This document shows positions 45,372 to 54,956 of a stretch of 64,000 nt of DNA, one piece after another (positions within the stretch are counted from its first letter, which is position 1; each line of letters starts with the position of its first letter). This DNA is from Bacteroidetes bacterium GWC2_46_850 (GTDB taxonomy: Bacteria; Bacteroidota; Bacteroidia; Bacteroidales; Dysgonomonadaceae), in assembly GCA_001768325.1 (NCBI GenBank), contig MENQ01000007.1, positions 310,001 through 374,000 of the forward strand, written 5' to 3'. Below the pieces are notes generated by a model. It saw only the letters and a list, made by a program, of their open reading frames with translations. It was not told where the DNA came from and searched no databases. The position numbers were made by a program, and so were the translations under genes.

Positions 45372-46418
45372 CTATTTCGCCAAATCATGTTTCATCATCC
45401 TTCTCACCAGCTCCGGGAACGACGTCCTCGTCGGGTTCCACCCCAGCAGCGTCCTCGCCTTCGTCGGATCGCCCAGCAGCTGTTCCACTTCGGCAGGTCT
45501 GAAATATTTCGGGTCGACCTCCACCAGCACCTTGCCGGTAGCCACATCAATTCCCTTTTCATTCACACCCTCACCTTCCCATCGCAGGTCGATACCCGCC
45601 TCGGCGAAAGCCAGCGTGCAAAACTCCCGCACAGAATGCATCTCACCCGTGGCAATCACGAAGTCCTCCGGCGTGTCGTGCTGCAGCATCAACCACATGC
45701 ACTCCACATAGTCGGGTGCATAGCCCCAATCCCGTTTCGCATCCAGGTTCCCCAGGTACAACTTATCCTGCAGCCCATGTGCAATGCGTGCCGCCGCGAT
45801 GGTGATCTTCCGTGTCACGAAGGTCTCGCCCCGTCGTTCGCTCTCGTGGTTGAAGAGGATGCCATTCACTGCGAACATGCCGTACGACTCGCGGTAGTTC
45901 TTCGTGATCCAGTATCCGTATAGTTTTGCCACACCGTAAGGGCTGCGCGGATAGAAGGGAGTCGTCTCCCTTTGCGGCACCTCCTGCACCAGTCCGAAGA
46001 GTTCCGATGTGGAAGCCTGATAGATACGTGTTTTCTTCTCCAACCCCAGTATTCTCACTGCCTCCAGCAGGCGCAGCGTTCCCACCGCATCCACCTCGGC
46101 GGTGTATTCCGGCACGTCGAAGCTCACTTTCACGTGGCTCTGTGCCGCCAGGTTGTAAATCTCGTCCGGCTTGATGGTCTGGATTACCCGTATCAGGGAG
46201 CTCGAGTCGGTCATGTCCGCGTAGTGCAGGTTAATCAGCCGCTTCTGGTGCATGTCGCGCACCCACTCGTCCAGATAAAGATGTTCAATGCGTCCCGTGT
46301 TGAAAGAGCTGGAGCGGCGCATCAGTCCATGCACCTCATATCCCTTTTCGAGGAGGAACTCCGACAGGTACGAACCGTCCTGCCCCGTGATTCCGGTAAT
46401 CAACGCTGTTTTTCCCAT
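45372..46418 (-). CDS. gmd: GDP-mannose 4,6-dehydratase
   Basis: Start placed at ATG 46416-46418 ([18 protein letters not shown]), giving 348 residues. An upstream in-frame extension of 48 residues crosses the promoter and is not conserved. The NADP-binding GITGQDG motif, the catalytic Tyr-x3-Lys ([11 protein letters not shown]) and [10 protein letters not shown] are present. It makes GDP-4-keto-6-deoxymannose for fucose or other deoxysugars of surface glycans and glycoproteins. Confidence 0.95.
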   Translation of the reverse strand: MGKTALITGITGQDGSYLSEFLLEKGYEVHGLMRRSSSFNTGRIEHLYLDEWVRDMHQKRLINLHYADMTDSSSLIRVIQTIKPDEIYNLAAQSHVKVSFDVPEYTAEVDAVGTLRLLEAVRILGLEKKTRIYQASTSELFGLVQEVPQRETTPFYPRSPYGVAKLYGYWITKNYRESYGMFAVNGILFNHESERRGETFVTRKITIAAARIAHGLQDKLYLGNLDAKRDWGYAPDYVECMWLMLQHDTPEDFVIATGEMHSVREFCTLAFAEAGIDLRWEGEGVNEKGIDVATGKVLVEVDPKYFRPAEVEQLLGDPTKARTLLGWNPTRTSFPELVRRMMKHDLAK

Positions 46419-46444
46419 TTTTCTTGATTTTATTTTAGACAACA

Positions 46445-46452
46445 CAAAGCTA
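46445..46452 (-). promoter_or_regulatory. -7 box of gmd
   Basis: TAGCTTTG on the minus strand fits TAnnTTTG and lies 27 bp upstream of the chosen gmd start, inside what a longer frame would call coding. Confidence 0.55.
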
Positions 46453-46566
46453 CAACACAAAATCCAAATAATTAGATGGATGTATGGTTGAAAATATCGA
46501 ATTAAGTTGTCAGCTGATCGCTGACACCTGATTCCTAAATCCTGACCGCTATTTTCCTCCACAAAA

Positions 46567-46724
46567 GTTTCCCGATGTTCTGCGAAGTCCTCAATTATTC
46601 TTTGGGCACCTGTCCGGCGAAGGTTTCGTAAAAAGAGAAGTGAGCGAAGCTACTTCTTCTCTTTTAGAAACCGAGACGACGACAGGTCGAAGAATAAGTG
46701 CAGACAAGGAGAACACCGGGAAAA
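46567..46724 (+). repeat. Palindromic element, copy D
   Basis: 158 bp with outer arms TTTCCCGATGTTC and GAACACCGGGAAA. The same core as copy B (TTATTCTTTGGGCACCTGTC opposite GACAGGTCGAAGAATAA). Lies between the gmd promoter and the 3' end of the DUF4998 gene, with 7-bp units (46507-46550) on its left. Confidence 0.9.
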
Positions 46725-46726
46725 TT

Positions 46727-46769
46727 AACTTGCTGATTTGCTAATCTATTGATCGCTGAAAGCTAAAAA
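46727..46769. repeat. Short 8-bp then 7-bp units abutting a gene stop
   Basis: AACTTGCT GATTTGCT AATCTATT, then GATCGCTGAAAGCTAAAA, ending at the stop of the gene at 46770. Confidence 0.65.
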
Positions 46770-47924
46770 TCACTGTCCACTATCATAATACAACCCCCAC
46801 TCCGCCAGTTGGAACAAGTTGCTGCCGTTGTAAGCGGAGACGTTCAGCCTGTAATGAGAGTAAGCCGTGGCATTATCCATCAGGAACACCTTCCGTTCAA
46901 AGCGGTTGGCGAATGTGATGCCGCTCTGCTGATCGAGTGTAGTCCAGTTTGTGCCATCGTTGGATCCCTCCAGCTTCCAGTCCTTGGGGTCACGTCCCGA
47001 AGCATCGTTGGCCGATGTCAGCGTGTAATAGGTCGCGATGAACTGGCGATCCATCTTCCACATCATCCAGGTGGCCGCGCCGCCGGTCAGGTATTTCGAA
47101 TTGATGTCACCGTCCACCAGCTTTGCGATACCCTCACCGCCGCCGGTGTTGTATCTGTCGGAGATGGTACCGGGAATGGACATCAGGTTGATCACCACCG
47201 GCTCCACGTTTACCGTCTGCTGATTATCGAGCCACACCTCATCGGCAGAGACCAGGTTCCCCATGATCGGCCATACAGATACCCGGAAGTCGAAGGTATA
47301 CTCACCCACCGGCAGGAAGGGCAACGGAATGATCGAAGGCACGGCGATGTTAATCTGCGACTGGCCGATGGCTTCCGGCACGAAGAGCTTCTCGCTCTTG
47401 GTGAATCCGTCTGGACCGTTCACCGTGTATTCAATATGCCCCGAGAAGCTCATCAGCACGTTGGAGGTCCCCATAATAGATACATACTGGTCAGGCCCGA
47501 TAGCCTGTACCACCGCCATGGGCGGTGTCAAGCCGTCCACAAAAGCCTGTGACACGGGAAAGGCGGTAATGTAGGTGGGCACCGACAGGTTATTGTGGGC
47601 ATCTATCGTGTAGACTGCAAACTCATATCCCGTGCCGGCATCCAATCCCTCGATACTCACTGAGTCCACCAGCGTGTCATACAGCACCTCCGTACTGTCC
47701 ACACCATATACAATCTTGATTTTCTTCGATTTCTGATCCTTCGGATTATCCCATGCCAGGATCACCCTTTCGAAGCCGGGATAGACACGCAGGCTGTCAA
47801 TCTTGCCCGAGTAGTTATACTCCTCCAGGTATTGTTTGAAGTTATCTTCCATCGAGTCACATCCCCAATAAGCCATTATGGTCATCAGGAAGCCTATCTT
47901 GAGGATCGATTTGAATTGTTTCAT
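46770..47924 (-). CDS. Surface lipoprotein with DUF4998-like and F5/8 type C (discoidin) domains
   Basis: Start placed at ATG 47922-47924 (MKQFKSILKIG), giving 384 residues with a lipobox MAYWGCDS. An N-terminal fibronectin-like region (SLRVYPGFERVILAWDNPKD; GLDAGTGYEFAVYTIDAHN) matches DUF4998, and the C-terminal 140 residues are a discoidin-type domain (WKLEGSNDGTNWTTLDQQ; HYRLNVSAYNGSNLFQLAEW). It follows a susCD pair and an analogous lipoprotein, so it is a probable surface glycan-binding protein. Ligand unknown. Confidence 0.75.
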   Translation of the reverse strand: MKQFKSILKIGFLMTIMAYWGCDSMEDNFKQYLEEYNYSGKIDSLRVYPGFERVILAWDNPKDQKSKKIKIVYGVDSTEVLYDTLVDSVSIEGLDAGTGYEFAVYTIDAHNNLSVPTYITAFPVSQAFVDGLTPPMAVVQAIGPDQYVSIMGTSNVLMSFSGHIEYTVNGPDGFTKSEKLFVPEAIGQSQINIAVPSIIPLPFLPVGEYTFDFRVSVWPIMGNLVSADEVWLDNQQTVNVEPVVINLMSIPGTISDRYNTGGGEGIAKLVDGDINSKYLTGGAATWMMWKMDRQFIATYYTLTSANDASGRDPKDWKLEGSNDGTNWTTLDQQSGITFANRFERKVFLMDNATAYSHYRLNVSAYNGSNLFQLAEWGLYYDSGQ

Positions 47925-47960
47925 ATGTTTTATAGGTTTATTTTTTGATGATTTCATTCC

Positions 47961-49301
47961 TTATTCCCATCCTTCGCGCACGCCGATGAGCGTTTCAGAA
48001 TCCTCGATGATTGTCCCGTCCGCCTCGGTACCAAAGACAGTGATCTCTGATGTACAGCCCGAGTTTCCACCGCCAAACTGTTTGATACCCTTGTAGCGCA
48101 GGTAACGGAATGGCTTTGTGAACTGCGGATTCTCGGGATAGAAGATATATTCATGACCGTTGCGGGCCTCGTTGCGGGCCTCGATCACGTTTGAAGGCTG
48201 GGTGAGGCGATAGCGGCCCACCAGTTCCCATCCATCGAATACACCATCGGAAGCATCCTTGTCGTCACTGATCCAGATCTCCCAGATCTCCACGTTCTCT
48301 CCGCCGTAGAGCATGCCCCAGGCGTTGCGTTGCCACACCTTGAAGCGGCTGCCCTTGATCTCCCGTCCCAGGTCGATGAAATAGGAGAAGGGATAGCTCA
48401 CCTGTCCCGTGTTGAAGTAGTTGAGGTTCAGCTTGGGTTCATAGTCATATTCATTGTCCCAGAACTTCTCGATACGTCCCTCCACATGCGACATGGGAGC
48501 ATTCATCATGCTGTCCTTGCGGTAGGTACCCCTGAATTCTTCAAAAGGCTCCTGTTCAAATGGGTTGGGGTCGCTGTTGTAGTCCCACCGGTTGCCATAG
48601 AGCAGCTGGTCACGCAGGAACGACCATGTTTTTTTGGAAATGGGTCCATCAATATGGGGTGTGACCGTGCCAAAGCTCTTTTCTTCAGTCTGGTTCTCGT
48701 AGGTATCCTTGATGTATACCGACACCTCATGGGGTTCACCTTTCAGTCCGTCAATCATAAAGCGGTCCTTCGCCAGGTTGGAGGCATAAATCTTGGTCGC
48801 CTCGGTGGTTCCGGTCTTCACCCTCACGAAGATGGTCACGTTCTTCTCCTGCAAATTTGTCCAGTCCACAACCAGCGACGAGAATCCCGGCAGCACCTGC
48901 ACGGTCTCCAGCACAGCCAGTGTGGTGGGTGCCAGCGGAGTCACCTTCATGTTCATGGCTTCGGACTGGTTGTTGTTGCGGTCCACGGAGAAGATCTTCA
49001 CCTCATATTCCTTTTCCTGACCAAAGCCCTCAATGAAGAGGGTGTCGGAATAGACACTGCTTGTCTTCGATATTTTGGCGCCGGTATCAATCGTATACTC
49101 GGCACGGACATAGAGGAAATCCTCGTCCGCCGGGGCGGTGTAGGTAAAATAGCCACCACCAAACTGCGGCGTAAACACCACGTTGGTCACTTTCGCGGGA
49201 GGTGTTGCATCGCCCGATGCCTCATCCTCGCAGCTGTTCAGCGATAAGAGCGCTGCCATTGTCGCAAGCAGCGATAAAAAGATTATATTGATTCGTTTCA
49301 T
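47961..49301 (-). CDS. Surface lipoprotein with DUF4959, DUF5126 and DUF5000-like domains
   Basis: The 446-residue protein has a lipoprotein signal (LLSLNSCEDE, Cys24). Residues 35-120 resemble DUF4959 (PPAKVTNVVFTPQFGGG), the middle DUF5126 (VLPGFSSLVVDWTNLQEKNVTIFV), and the end a discoidin-like DUF5000 region (RFKVWQRNAWGMLYGGENVEIWEIWISDD). This domain chain is typical of lipoproteins encoded directly after susD in polysaccharide loci. It starts 21 bp after the susD stop. Confidence 0.82.
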   Translation of the reverse strand: MKRINIIFLSLLATMAALLSLNSCEDEASGDATPPAKVTNVVFTPQFGGGYFTYTAPADEDFLYVRAEYTIDTGAKISKTSSVYSDTLFIEGFGQEKEYEVKIFSVDRNNNQSEAMNMKVTPLAPTTLAVLETVQVLPGFSSLVVDWTNLQEKNVTIFVRVKTGTTEATKIYASNLAKDRFMIDGLKGEPHEVSVYIKDTYENQTEEKSFGTVTPHIDGPISKKTWSFLRDQLLYGNRWDYNSDPNPFEQEPFEEFRGTYRKDSMMNAPMSHVEGRIEKFWDNEYDYEPKLNLNYFNTGQVSYPFSYFIDLGREIKGSRFKVWQRNAWGMLYGGENVEIWEIWISDDKDASDGVFDGWELVGRYRLTQPSNVIEARNEARNGHEYIFYPENPQFTKPFRYLRYKGIKQFGGGNSGCTSEITVFGTEADGTIIEDSETLIGVREGWE

Positions 49302-49322
49302 ATGATTAAAACTATTACAGGA

Positions 49323-51284
49323 TTACCATCCAGGATTTTGTACTAAGTTAGGATTGCGGTTGATGTCCCACAGCGGCAGTGGCATCAGGTAATCGCGTGG
49401 TGTTTGCCAGCGACGGGGCTGCAGTGTCATCAGCACATAAAATTGTTCCGGATCCACGCCTGTGGTATTGAAACCCTTCACCGGCGAGAGGAAGTAACGG
49501 TCGGCCTCCTTCCAGCGCAGGATATCGAAATAACGATGTCCTTCAAAGGAGAGCTCGATCATCCTTTCACGGTGAATGATGTCACGCAGTCCCTCCTTGG
49601 TGGCATGCTTGCCAGGAGTCTTCACAATCGAAGCATCGCTCCACACTGTTTCAATCGGCTGCAGTCCACCCACGGCACGCACCTTGTTCAGATAGTCATA
49701 AGCCGGCTGTCCCGGACCATTGTACTCGTTATAGGCTTCCGCATACATCAGGTAGAGGTCCGACAGGCGGAGAATGGGATACGGAAACTTCACCACGCGG
49801 GCCCAGTGGCCGGTACCCGACTCAGGATGTACCAGCTTTTTCACGCCAATGCCCGTCCAGTAAAAGTCGGTCGTGTGCTGCGCGCCCCGTCCACCAGGAA
49901 ACTCGTTGTAGCGCATCTTCACGTCGTTGGCCAGGTCATGGGTGCGCCAGACGCTTCTGTCGACCACCATCCATGCATAAAAACGCGGTTCACGGTTCAG
50001 GTGCAGACGAATGGTCTTCTCGCCCACCTGCATATAACCCTTGTGGTAGTTGTCATCGGGGATCTCCGTGATCTGCAAACGGTTGCTGTAGTCGTATGTC
50101 TTATCATCCTCAATGGGCACCCCGTTTTTAGAGTAGAACAGCTCATCCATCCGGTAATCGGCACCCAGCCACTGCCATGCATAGCCGGCCTGTGTGGGAT
50201 CGGCCACCGAACGCATGTTGGTAGCATGGGCAAAGCCGCCCTGTCCTTCATAGTCGAGCCCCGAGTAGCCCCACAGCAGTTCGTCGTTCCATCCCTGTAC
50301 AATGGAGAAACGTTTGTTGTAGGCATACTGGATAATCTCCGACTCCTCGAAGTTTTCCACATCCCAGAACTTGGGCTGGCCGATGAAAGTATATAGTTTC
50401 TTACCCCTTGCTTCCGCATAGTCAATCGCATCCTTGATACCGTCGAGGGCCTCTTTCCATTTCTCCGGGTCATAGGTCATTGGGAAGTAGGTATCACCGG
50501 CTTTGTTCCGGAAGTTGCTGAAGTACTCGGTGTTTCCGTTGAAGAGCGGACTCGCCCGGGTGATCAGCACCTGTGCCTTGATGGCACGCGCATTGATCTG
50601 GTCCACCTGACCCAGGAAGGCGCTCTCGCGCTCCACGGAGAGTTCGGTGCGCGGACTTCCGTTGGCATCAAAGAGCACCTCGTCGATGCTGTTGAGCACG
50701 TAGTTGAAGCAGGAGTCCACGGTCTGGCGCTCCTGGCGTACCTCTTCCACGGGAGAGAAAGGCTCCAGGTTCTTGTCCGCAATCACGATGGGACCATAGA
50801 GACGGATCAGGTAAAAGTGGTAATATGCTTTCAGTATCTTCACCTGTGCAATCCAGTCGGCCTTCTCTGCCGGCGTGATGTCGGGCACCCCTTCAATATT
50901 CTCGAAGAAGATGTTGCAGACACGTATACCCTGATAGAGGGAGGTTGCGCCGCCGCCACCCGACCAGAAGTTGAGGATGGGGTCGTTTGAGTTGTTCCAG
51001 CCGCGCATCAGCTGCATTCCACGGAGCAGTCCCCTGTTCTCGCCATGGTCGGCATCGAGGCGTCCCACCCACTCGTCGCCGGCGAGGGTCATCGACTGGT
51101 GCAGTTTCTCATAATTGGGCATATACCGGTAACAGGTAGAGAGCGCGCCGAGGGCCTTCTCCCGATTTTCGAAGAGGCTTCCCACCTGCACGGTGTTGTC
51201 CGGCACAATATCCAGGAAGTCACATCCGGGCAACAACGTCGAAAGCACGATGAGCGTACTGATGATAAATATTTTTGATTTCAT
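49323..51284 (-). CDS. SusD/RagB-family nutrient-binding lipoprotein
   Basis: Start placed at ATG 51282-51284 (MKSKIFIISTLIVL), giving 653 residues with the lipobox LLPGCDFLD (Cys21). The SusD hallmarks are the tetratricopeptide-like helices, LSDLYLMYAEAYNEY near residue 520 and the C-terminal REKMIEL-like RERMIELSFEGHRYFDILRWKEADRY. It caps the SusC pore on the cell surface. The preceding gene is susC. Confidence 0.95.
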   Translation of the reverse strand: MKSKIFIISTLIVLSTLLPGCDFLDIVPDNTVQVGSLFENREKALGALSTCYRYMPNYEKLHQSMTLAGDEWVGRLDADHGENRGLLRGMQLMRGWNNSNDPILNFWSGGGGATSLYQGIRVCNIFFENIEGVPDITPAEKADWIAQVKILKAYYHFYLIRLYGPIVIADKNLEPFSPVEEVRQERQTVDSCFNYVLNSIDEVLFDANGSPRTELSVERESAFLGQVDQINARAIKAQVLITRASPLFNGNTEYFSNFRNKAGDTYFPMTYDPEKWKEALDGIKDAIDYAEARGKKLYTFIGQPKFWDVENFEESEIIQYAYNKRFSIVQGWNDELLWGYSGLDYEGQGGFAHATNMRSVADPTQAGYAWQWLGADYRMDELFYSKNGVPIEDDKTYDYSNRLQITEIPDDNYHKGYMQVGEKTIRLHLNREPRFYAWMVVDRSVWRTHDLANDVKMRYNEFPGGRGAQHTTDFYWTGIGVKKLVHPESGTGHWARVVKFPYPILRLSDLYLMYAEAYNEYNGPGQPAYDYLNKVRAVGGLQPIETVWSDASIVKTPGKHATKEGLRDIIHRERMIELSFEGHRYFDILRWKEADRYFLSPVKGFNTTGVDPEQFYVLMTLQPRRWQTPRDYLMPLPLWDINRNPNLVQNPGW

Positions 51285-51312
51285 GCGATACGATTTATTT
51301 ATTTTCATTTTA

Positions 51313-54300
51313 TTAAAATGTGACATTCAGTCCCACGTTATACACCCGCTGCAGCGGATAAGCAAGTCCATTTCCTGTCATTTCCGGATCCCACAGCTTG
51401 AAATCGGATAAAGCGAAAAGGTTTTGTCCTGTGAAGTAGATGCGCACCATCCCGGCCGGTTGGAACCAGCTTTTGGGGAAGGTATACCCTACTTCCAGCG
51501 TCTTCATACGCAGGAAACCTCCGTTACGCAGCCACCAGGTAGAGTTTTGGCGACTGTTATTCTGGTTCAGCGAAGCCGAGAGGCGTGGCCAGAAAGCCTG
51601 CGACACCGGGTTATTGGCATTCCAGTGATCGTCGGCAATGATCTTGAGTGCGCCGCGATGTCCCACAAAGGGAGCGATACCGAATCTATCGGGGTTGTCT
51701 CTTTTTCCGTTGGGGTCGATAAAGAAGGATACCCTGGCCTGGCCCTGAAAGAAGGTGGATATGTCGAAGTTCTTGTGACCGGCCGACAGACCGAAGCCGT
51801 AGTTTATCTCCGGCACGGTGGGATAACCGATGTGCACCTGGTCGTCGTCGTTCACGCGACCGTCGCCGTTGATATCCTTGTACTTGATGTCACCCGCCTG
51901 CGGTACGCTTCCCAGCTCCTGCAGGGGTGAATTTTTCACATCAGCCTCATCGATAAAGAGGCGTTCGGCAATAAAGCCTTTCCAGGTGTTGATGGGCCAT
52001 CCGATGTCGCTGAGGTATTTCCAGCGATACTCGGGCTCTTCATTCTCCACATATTCATTGTGTGCATAGGTAAAATTAAACCGGCCTGTCACCCAGGTAT
52101 CCCTGCTGAAAGAGTGGTTTATATCAACGGAGCCATCAAAGCCGCCACTCTTCACCTCGCCCACGTTGCCATACACGTTGCTGGTAAGTCCCATGGTGGC
52201 CGGCAGGTTGGCACGTGCCTGGTAGATCTGTCGTCTGTTCTCGGAGAAGTACTCCATGACCAGCTTCACAGCGCGATTCTTAAAGAGATCAATTTCAAAG
52301 CCCACATTCTGTTTCACGGCAATCTCCCAAGTGATCATCGGATTGGCATAACGGTTGATATTGAATCCGCCGTAGTTGGAGTTGAAATCCCTGCCCCAGC
52401 GGTAGCCACTCCCGCTAGCAATATCGGAGAGGAAGAAGAAACGATCGGCAGCACCTGCAATCTGATCGTTCCCCACCTTACCCCAGGAGTACTTCAACTT
52501 AAATCCGGGGAGCACATTTTCGAGTGGCTCCCAGAAGGGTTCGTTTGAGACGATGTATCCCAATCCCAATGCAGGGAAGAGACCCCAGCGATGCGACCGG
52601 TCGAACTTTTCCGATCCGGTGTAAGTAAGACTCACCTCGGCGAGGTATTTCTCCATCAGCCCGTAATTTAACCGGGCACGGATACCCTGGTTCCGCTGTG
52701 GCAGCGTACGTTGAATGGTCTTGTCCTCCTCCCGCCAGATGCCGGTATTCTTCAGCTCCTCCTGGGTATAGATCACCAGTCCGCTCACGTCGTGCATGTC
52801 GTTCAGCGTATTGGAATAGGTGAGTCCCCCTTCCATATAGAGACGAAACTCGCCACTGCGTTCAATGGATGGGTTGCTCAACGCATCGGTACCCTTGTGC
52901 ACCTGCTGGAGAACATAGGTATCGGTAAACTCGTCATAACTTTTGATGTTGTAGAGATAGGGATCGTAACTGCGGAAGTTCTCATAACGGTTGTCGTTCT
53001 TGATCGACACCTTGGCGCGGGCCATCAGCCCCTCCAGCATATTGCCCATATCCTGATCGAGTGAAAACTGTGAGGTGATGCGTCCCATCGATCCGTCCTT
53101 ATAACCACGTACCATGCGCGCATACGGATTCACCATGGTGCCGGTGGCATCCGACCCGAAGAGGGTATGCTTCACATAGGCGTTCTTTTCATCCGGCATA
53201 TAGAACCTGGGAAACTCCACCGGGTTGGTGGCCACCACACTGGCAAAAATATCGTTCGTGTTGTCAAGGGGCCCCGTAAAGTTTTCAAAAATGGAGTTCA
53301 TGTTGATGTCCATTTTCGTTGTTTCCGTCAGATCCATCGAGATATTGGCCAGAATATTAAACCGGTCAATGTCGATGTTATTCTTGAAGTTGTTCAACTT
53401 GTTGTCCTTCAGGATACCGGTATCCTTATCGTATGAAACCGACAGATAATACTTCACCACGGTACCCCCGCCCGATATGTTCATGTTGTAATGCTGATTG
53501 AAGGTGCTCGGCTTGAACATGATGTCATACCAGTCGAGATTGGGATAGGCATACTCGTTGAGGCCATCCTGGGTATTCTGAATCTTCTGTGCGGAATAAT
53601 AGGGTGAAAGAAGCGGATTGTCATTAAACTGCGCCTCGTTGTACAGCTTCATATAGGTCACCCCATCCACCGTCTCCAGCACCTTGGTCGGCATCGAGAG
53701 CCGCCCGTCGGCACGCACCGATATTTTCGGCTTGCCGGCTATCCCCTTCTTGGTGGTGACCATGATCACGCCGTTGGCGCCCTTCGATCCGTAGAGAGCA
53801 GCTGCGGTGGCATCCTTGAGTACGGCAAACTGTTCAATGTTATCCGGATCCACCCGCGCCAGGTCGGTCGAGCTCACCTCAAACCCGTCGAGCAGGATCA
53901 GCGGACTGCTGGCATAACCAAAGGTGGTGACACCGCGCACGAAGAACTGCGCATTGTCGTTCCCCGGCTCACCGCTCCGCTGGTAGGAGATCACCCCTGC
54001 CAGTCGCCCTGCAAGAGCCGTCGTCAGGTTACTTGAGGGTACCCTCAGCTCCTTGGGATTAATGGTTTCTATTGATGACACCACACTCTCCTTTTTCTGT
54101 GTGGCGAAAGCAGTAATGGTCACTTCATCCAGCAGCTCCACATCTTCCTGCATGACGACATTCATGACGGAACCTGTACCCACTTTCGAAGTCAGCGCCC
54201 TCATTCCCACATATTGGAAACGGACCTCTTCCCCCGTGGCAGCCTGAATGGAGTAGTTACCGTCGGCATCGGTGATCACGCCACCCTGGCGTCCCACCAC

Positions 54301-54513
54301 CTGCACGGTCACACCCGGCAAGGGTTCGCCTTGGGTATCCGTCACAACACCGGTGATTTCCCTTCGGGACTGCTGAACCTCAGCATTCTCCAAAGAAGCC
54401 CATCCCGGTAGCGCGAGTGCCAGGAAGAAAAAAAGAAGCGCTGCATGCAATGTTTTTTTTAATTTAAAGGAACGACCAAAGTCTCCTTTCGTTCGTTTTT
54501 TCATGTAATCCAT
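51313..54513 (-). CDS. SusC/RagA-family TonB-linked outer-membrane transporter
   Basis: The protein of about 1066 residues has a signal peptide (to about 40, GWASLENAEVQ), the carboxypeptidase-like domain (ITGVVTDTQGEPLPGVTVQV), a TonB plug (VVSSIETINPKELRVPSSNLTTALAGRLAGVISYQ; ALYGSKGANGVIMVTTKKG) and a beta-barrel ending NVGLNVTF. With SusD it imports oligosaccharides or peptides. The start may be 54513 or the ATG at 54504. No glycoside hydrolase or regulator gene adjoins the four-gene locus. Confidence 0.95.
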   Translation of the reverse strand: MDYMKKRTKGDFGRSFKLKKTLHAALLFFFLALALPGWASLENAEVQQSRREITGVVTDTQGEPLPGVTVQVVGRQGGVITDADGNYSIQAATGEEVRFQYVGMRALTSKVGTGSVMNVVMQEDVELLDEVTITAFATQKKESVVSSIETINPKELRVPSSNLTTALAGRLAGVISYQRSGEPGNDNAQFFVRGVTTFGYASSPLILLDGFEVSSTDLARVDPDNIEQFAVLKDATAAALYGSKGANGVIMVTTKKGIAGKPKISVRADGRLSMPTKVLETVDGVTYMKLYNEAQFNDNPLLSPYYSAQKIQNTQDGLNEYAYPNLDWYDIMFKPSTFNQHYNMNISGGGTVVKYYLSVSYDKDTGILKDNKLNNFKNNIDIDRFNILANISMDLTETTKMDINMNSIFENFTGPLDNTNDIFASVVATNPVEFPRFYMPDEKNAYVKHTLFGSDATGTMVNPYARMVRGYKDGSMGRITSQFSLDQDMGNMLEGLMARAKVSIKNDNRYENFRSYDPYLYNIKSYDEFTDTYVLQQVHKGTDALSNPSIERSGEFRLYMEGGLTYSNTLNDMHDVSGLVIYTQEELKNTGIWREEDKTIQRTLPQRNQGIRARLNYGLMEKYLAEVSLTYTGSEKFDRSHRWGLFPALGLGYIVSNEPFWEPLENVLPGFKLKYSWGKVGNDQIAGAADRFFFLSDIASGSGYRWGRDFNSNYGGFNINRYANPMITWEIAVKQNVGFEIDLFKNRAVKLVMEYFSENRRQIYQARANLPATMGLTSNVYGNVGEVKSGGFDGSVDINHSFSRDTWVTGRFNFTYAHNEYVENEEPEYRWKYLSDIGWPINTWKGFIAERLFIDEADVKNSPLQELGSVPQAGDIKYKDINGDGRVNDDDQVHIGYPTVPEINYGFGLSAGHKNFDISTFFQGQARVSFFIDPNGKRDNPDRFGIAPFVGHRGALKIIADDHWNANNPVSQAFWPRLSASLNQNNSRQNSTWWLRNGGFLRMKTLEVGYTFPKSWFQPAGMVRIYFTGQNLFALSDFKLWDPEMTGNGLAYPLQRVYNVGLNVTF

Positions 54514-54573
54514 AAACAATTTTTAATTAAAACGTTTGCTAAAATCTAAAAAACCCTGTTCTTTTTATTATTT

Positions 54574-54589
54574 TAGACAAAATTGTCTA
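54574..54589. promoter_or_regulatory. Perfect 7-2-7 palindrome upstream of susC
   Basis: TAGACAA-AA-TTGTCTA lies about 60 bp upstream of the susC start. A dimeric regulator site is plausible; no regulator gene is adjacent. Confidence 0.4.
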
Positions 54590-54649
54590 TTTTTCCCATT
54601 CATGGATGCGAATATTGTCTCAAAAAATGAAAGAAACTGATCAAATACT

Positions 54650-54862
54650 GATGTACAGATGTGGTAATCTAAGGATGTAATGATTGAAAGATGTGACGAT
54701 AAGGAGATTGATTGATGTGGTGATGTGCAGATTGAAAGACGCGATGATTGGTCGATATGATGTGAGGATTTGCTAAAAGCTGATCGCTGACCACTATTTC
54801 CCAAACCGCTATCCCTGACAACATTCAACCACAGAAGCTGATAGCTGATAGCTAACACCTTA
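54650..54862. repeat. 8-bp array, boundary motif and 7-bp array before the ATPase gene
   Basis: About fourteen degenerate octamers (GATGTACA, GATGTGGT, GATGTAAT, GATGTGAC and so on, 54650-54774), then GCTGATCGCTGACC, then AACCGCTATCCCTGACAACA and TTCAACCACAGAAG, then CTGATAG CTGATAG CTAACAC. Polarity is toward the ATPase gene at 54957. Confidence 0.8.
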
Positions 54863-54920
54863 ATCCCTATATTTATCTATGGAAAAGTCTGAAATAATTT
54901 TATTTTTCCACAGATAAGTG

Positions 54921-54928
54921 TATATTTG
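54921..54928 (+). promoter_or_regulatory. -7 box of the second ATPase gene
   Basis: TATATTTG fits TAnnTTTG and lies 28 bp upstream of the chosen start. It overlaps a longer in-frame reading, which argues against that longer start. Confidence 0.5.
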
Positions 54929-54956
54929 CATGAGTTTGATTCAATGTCTATATCGT

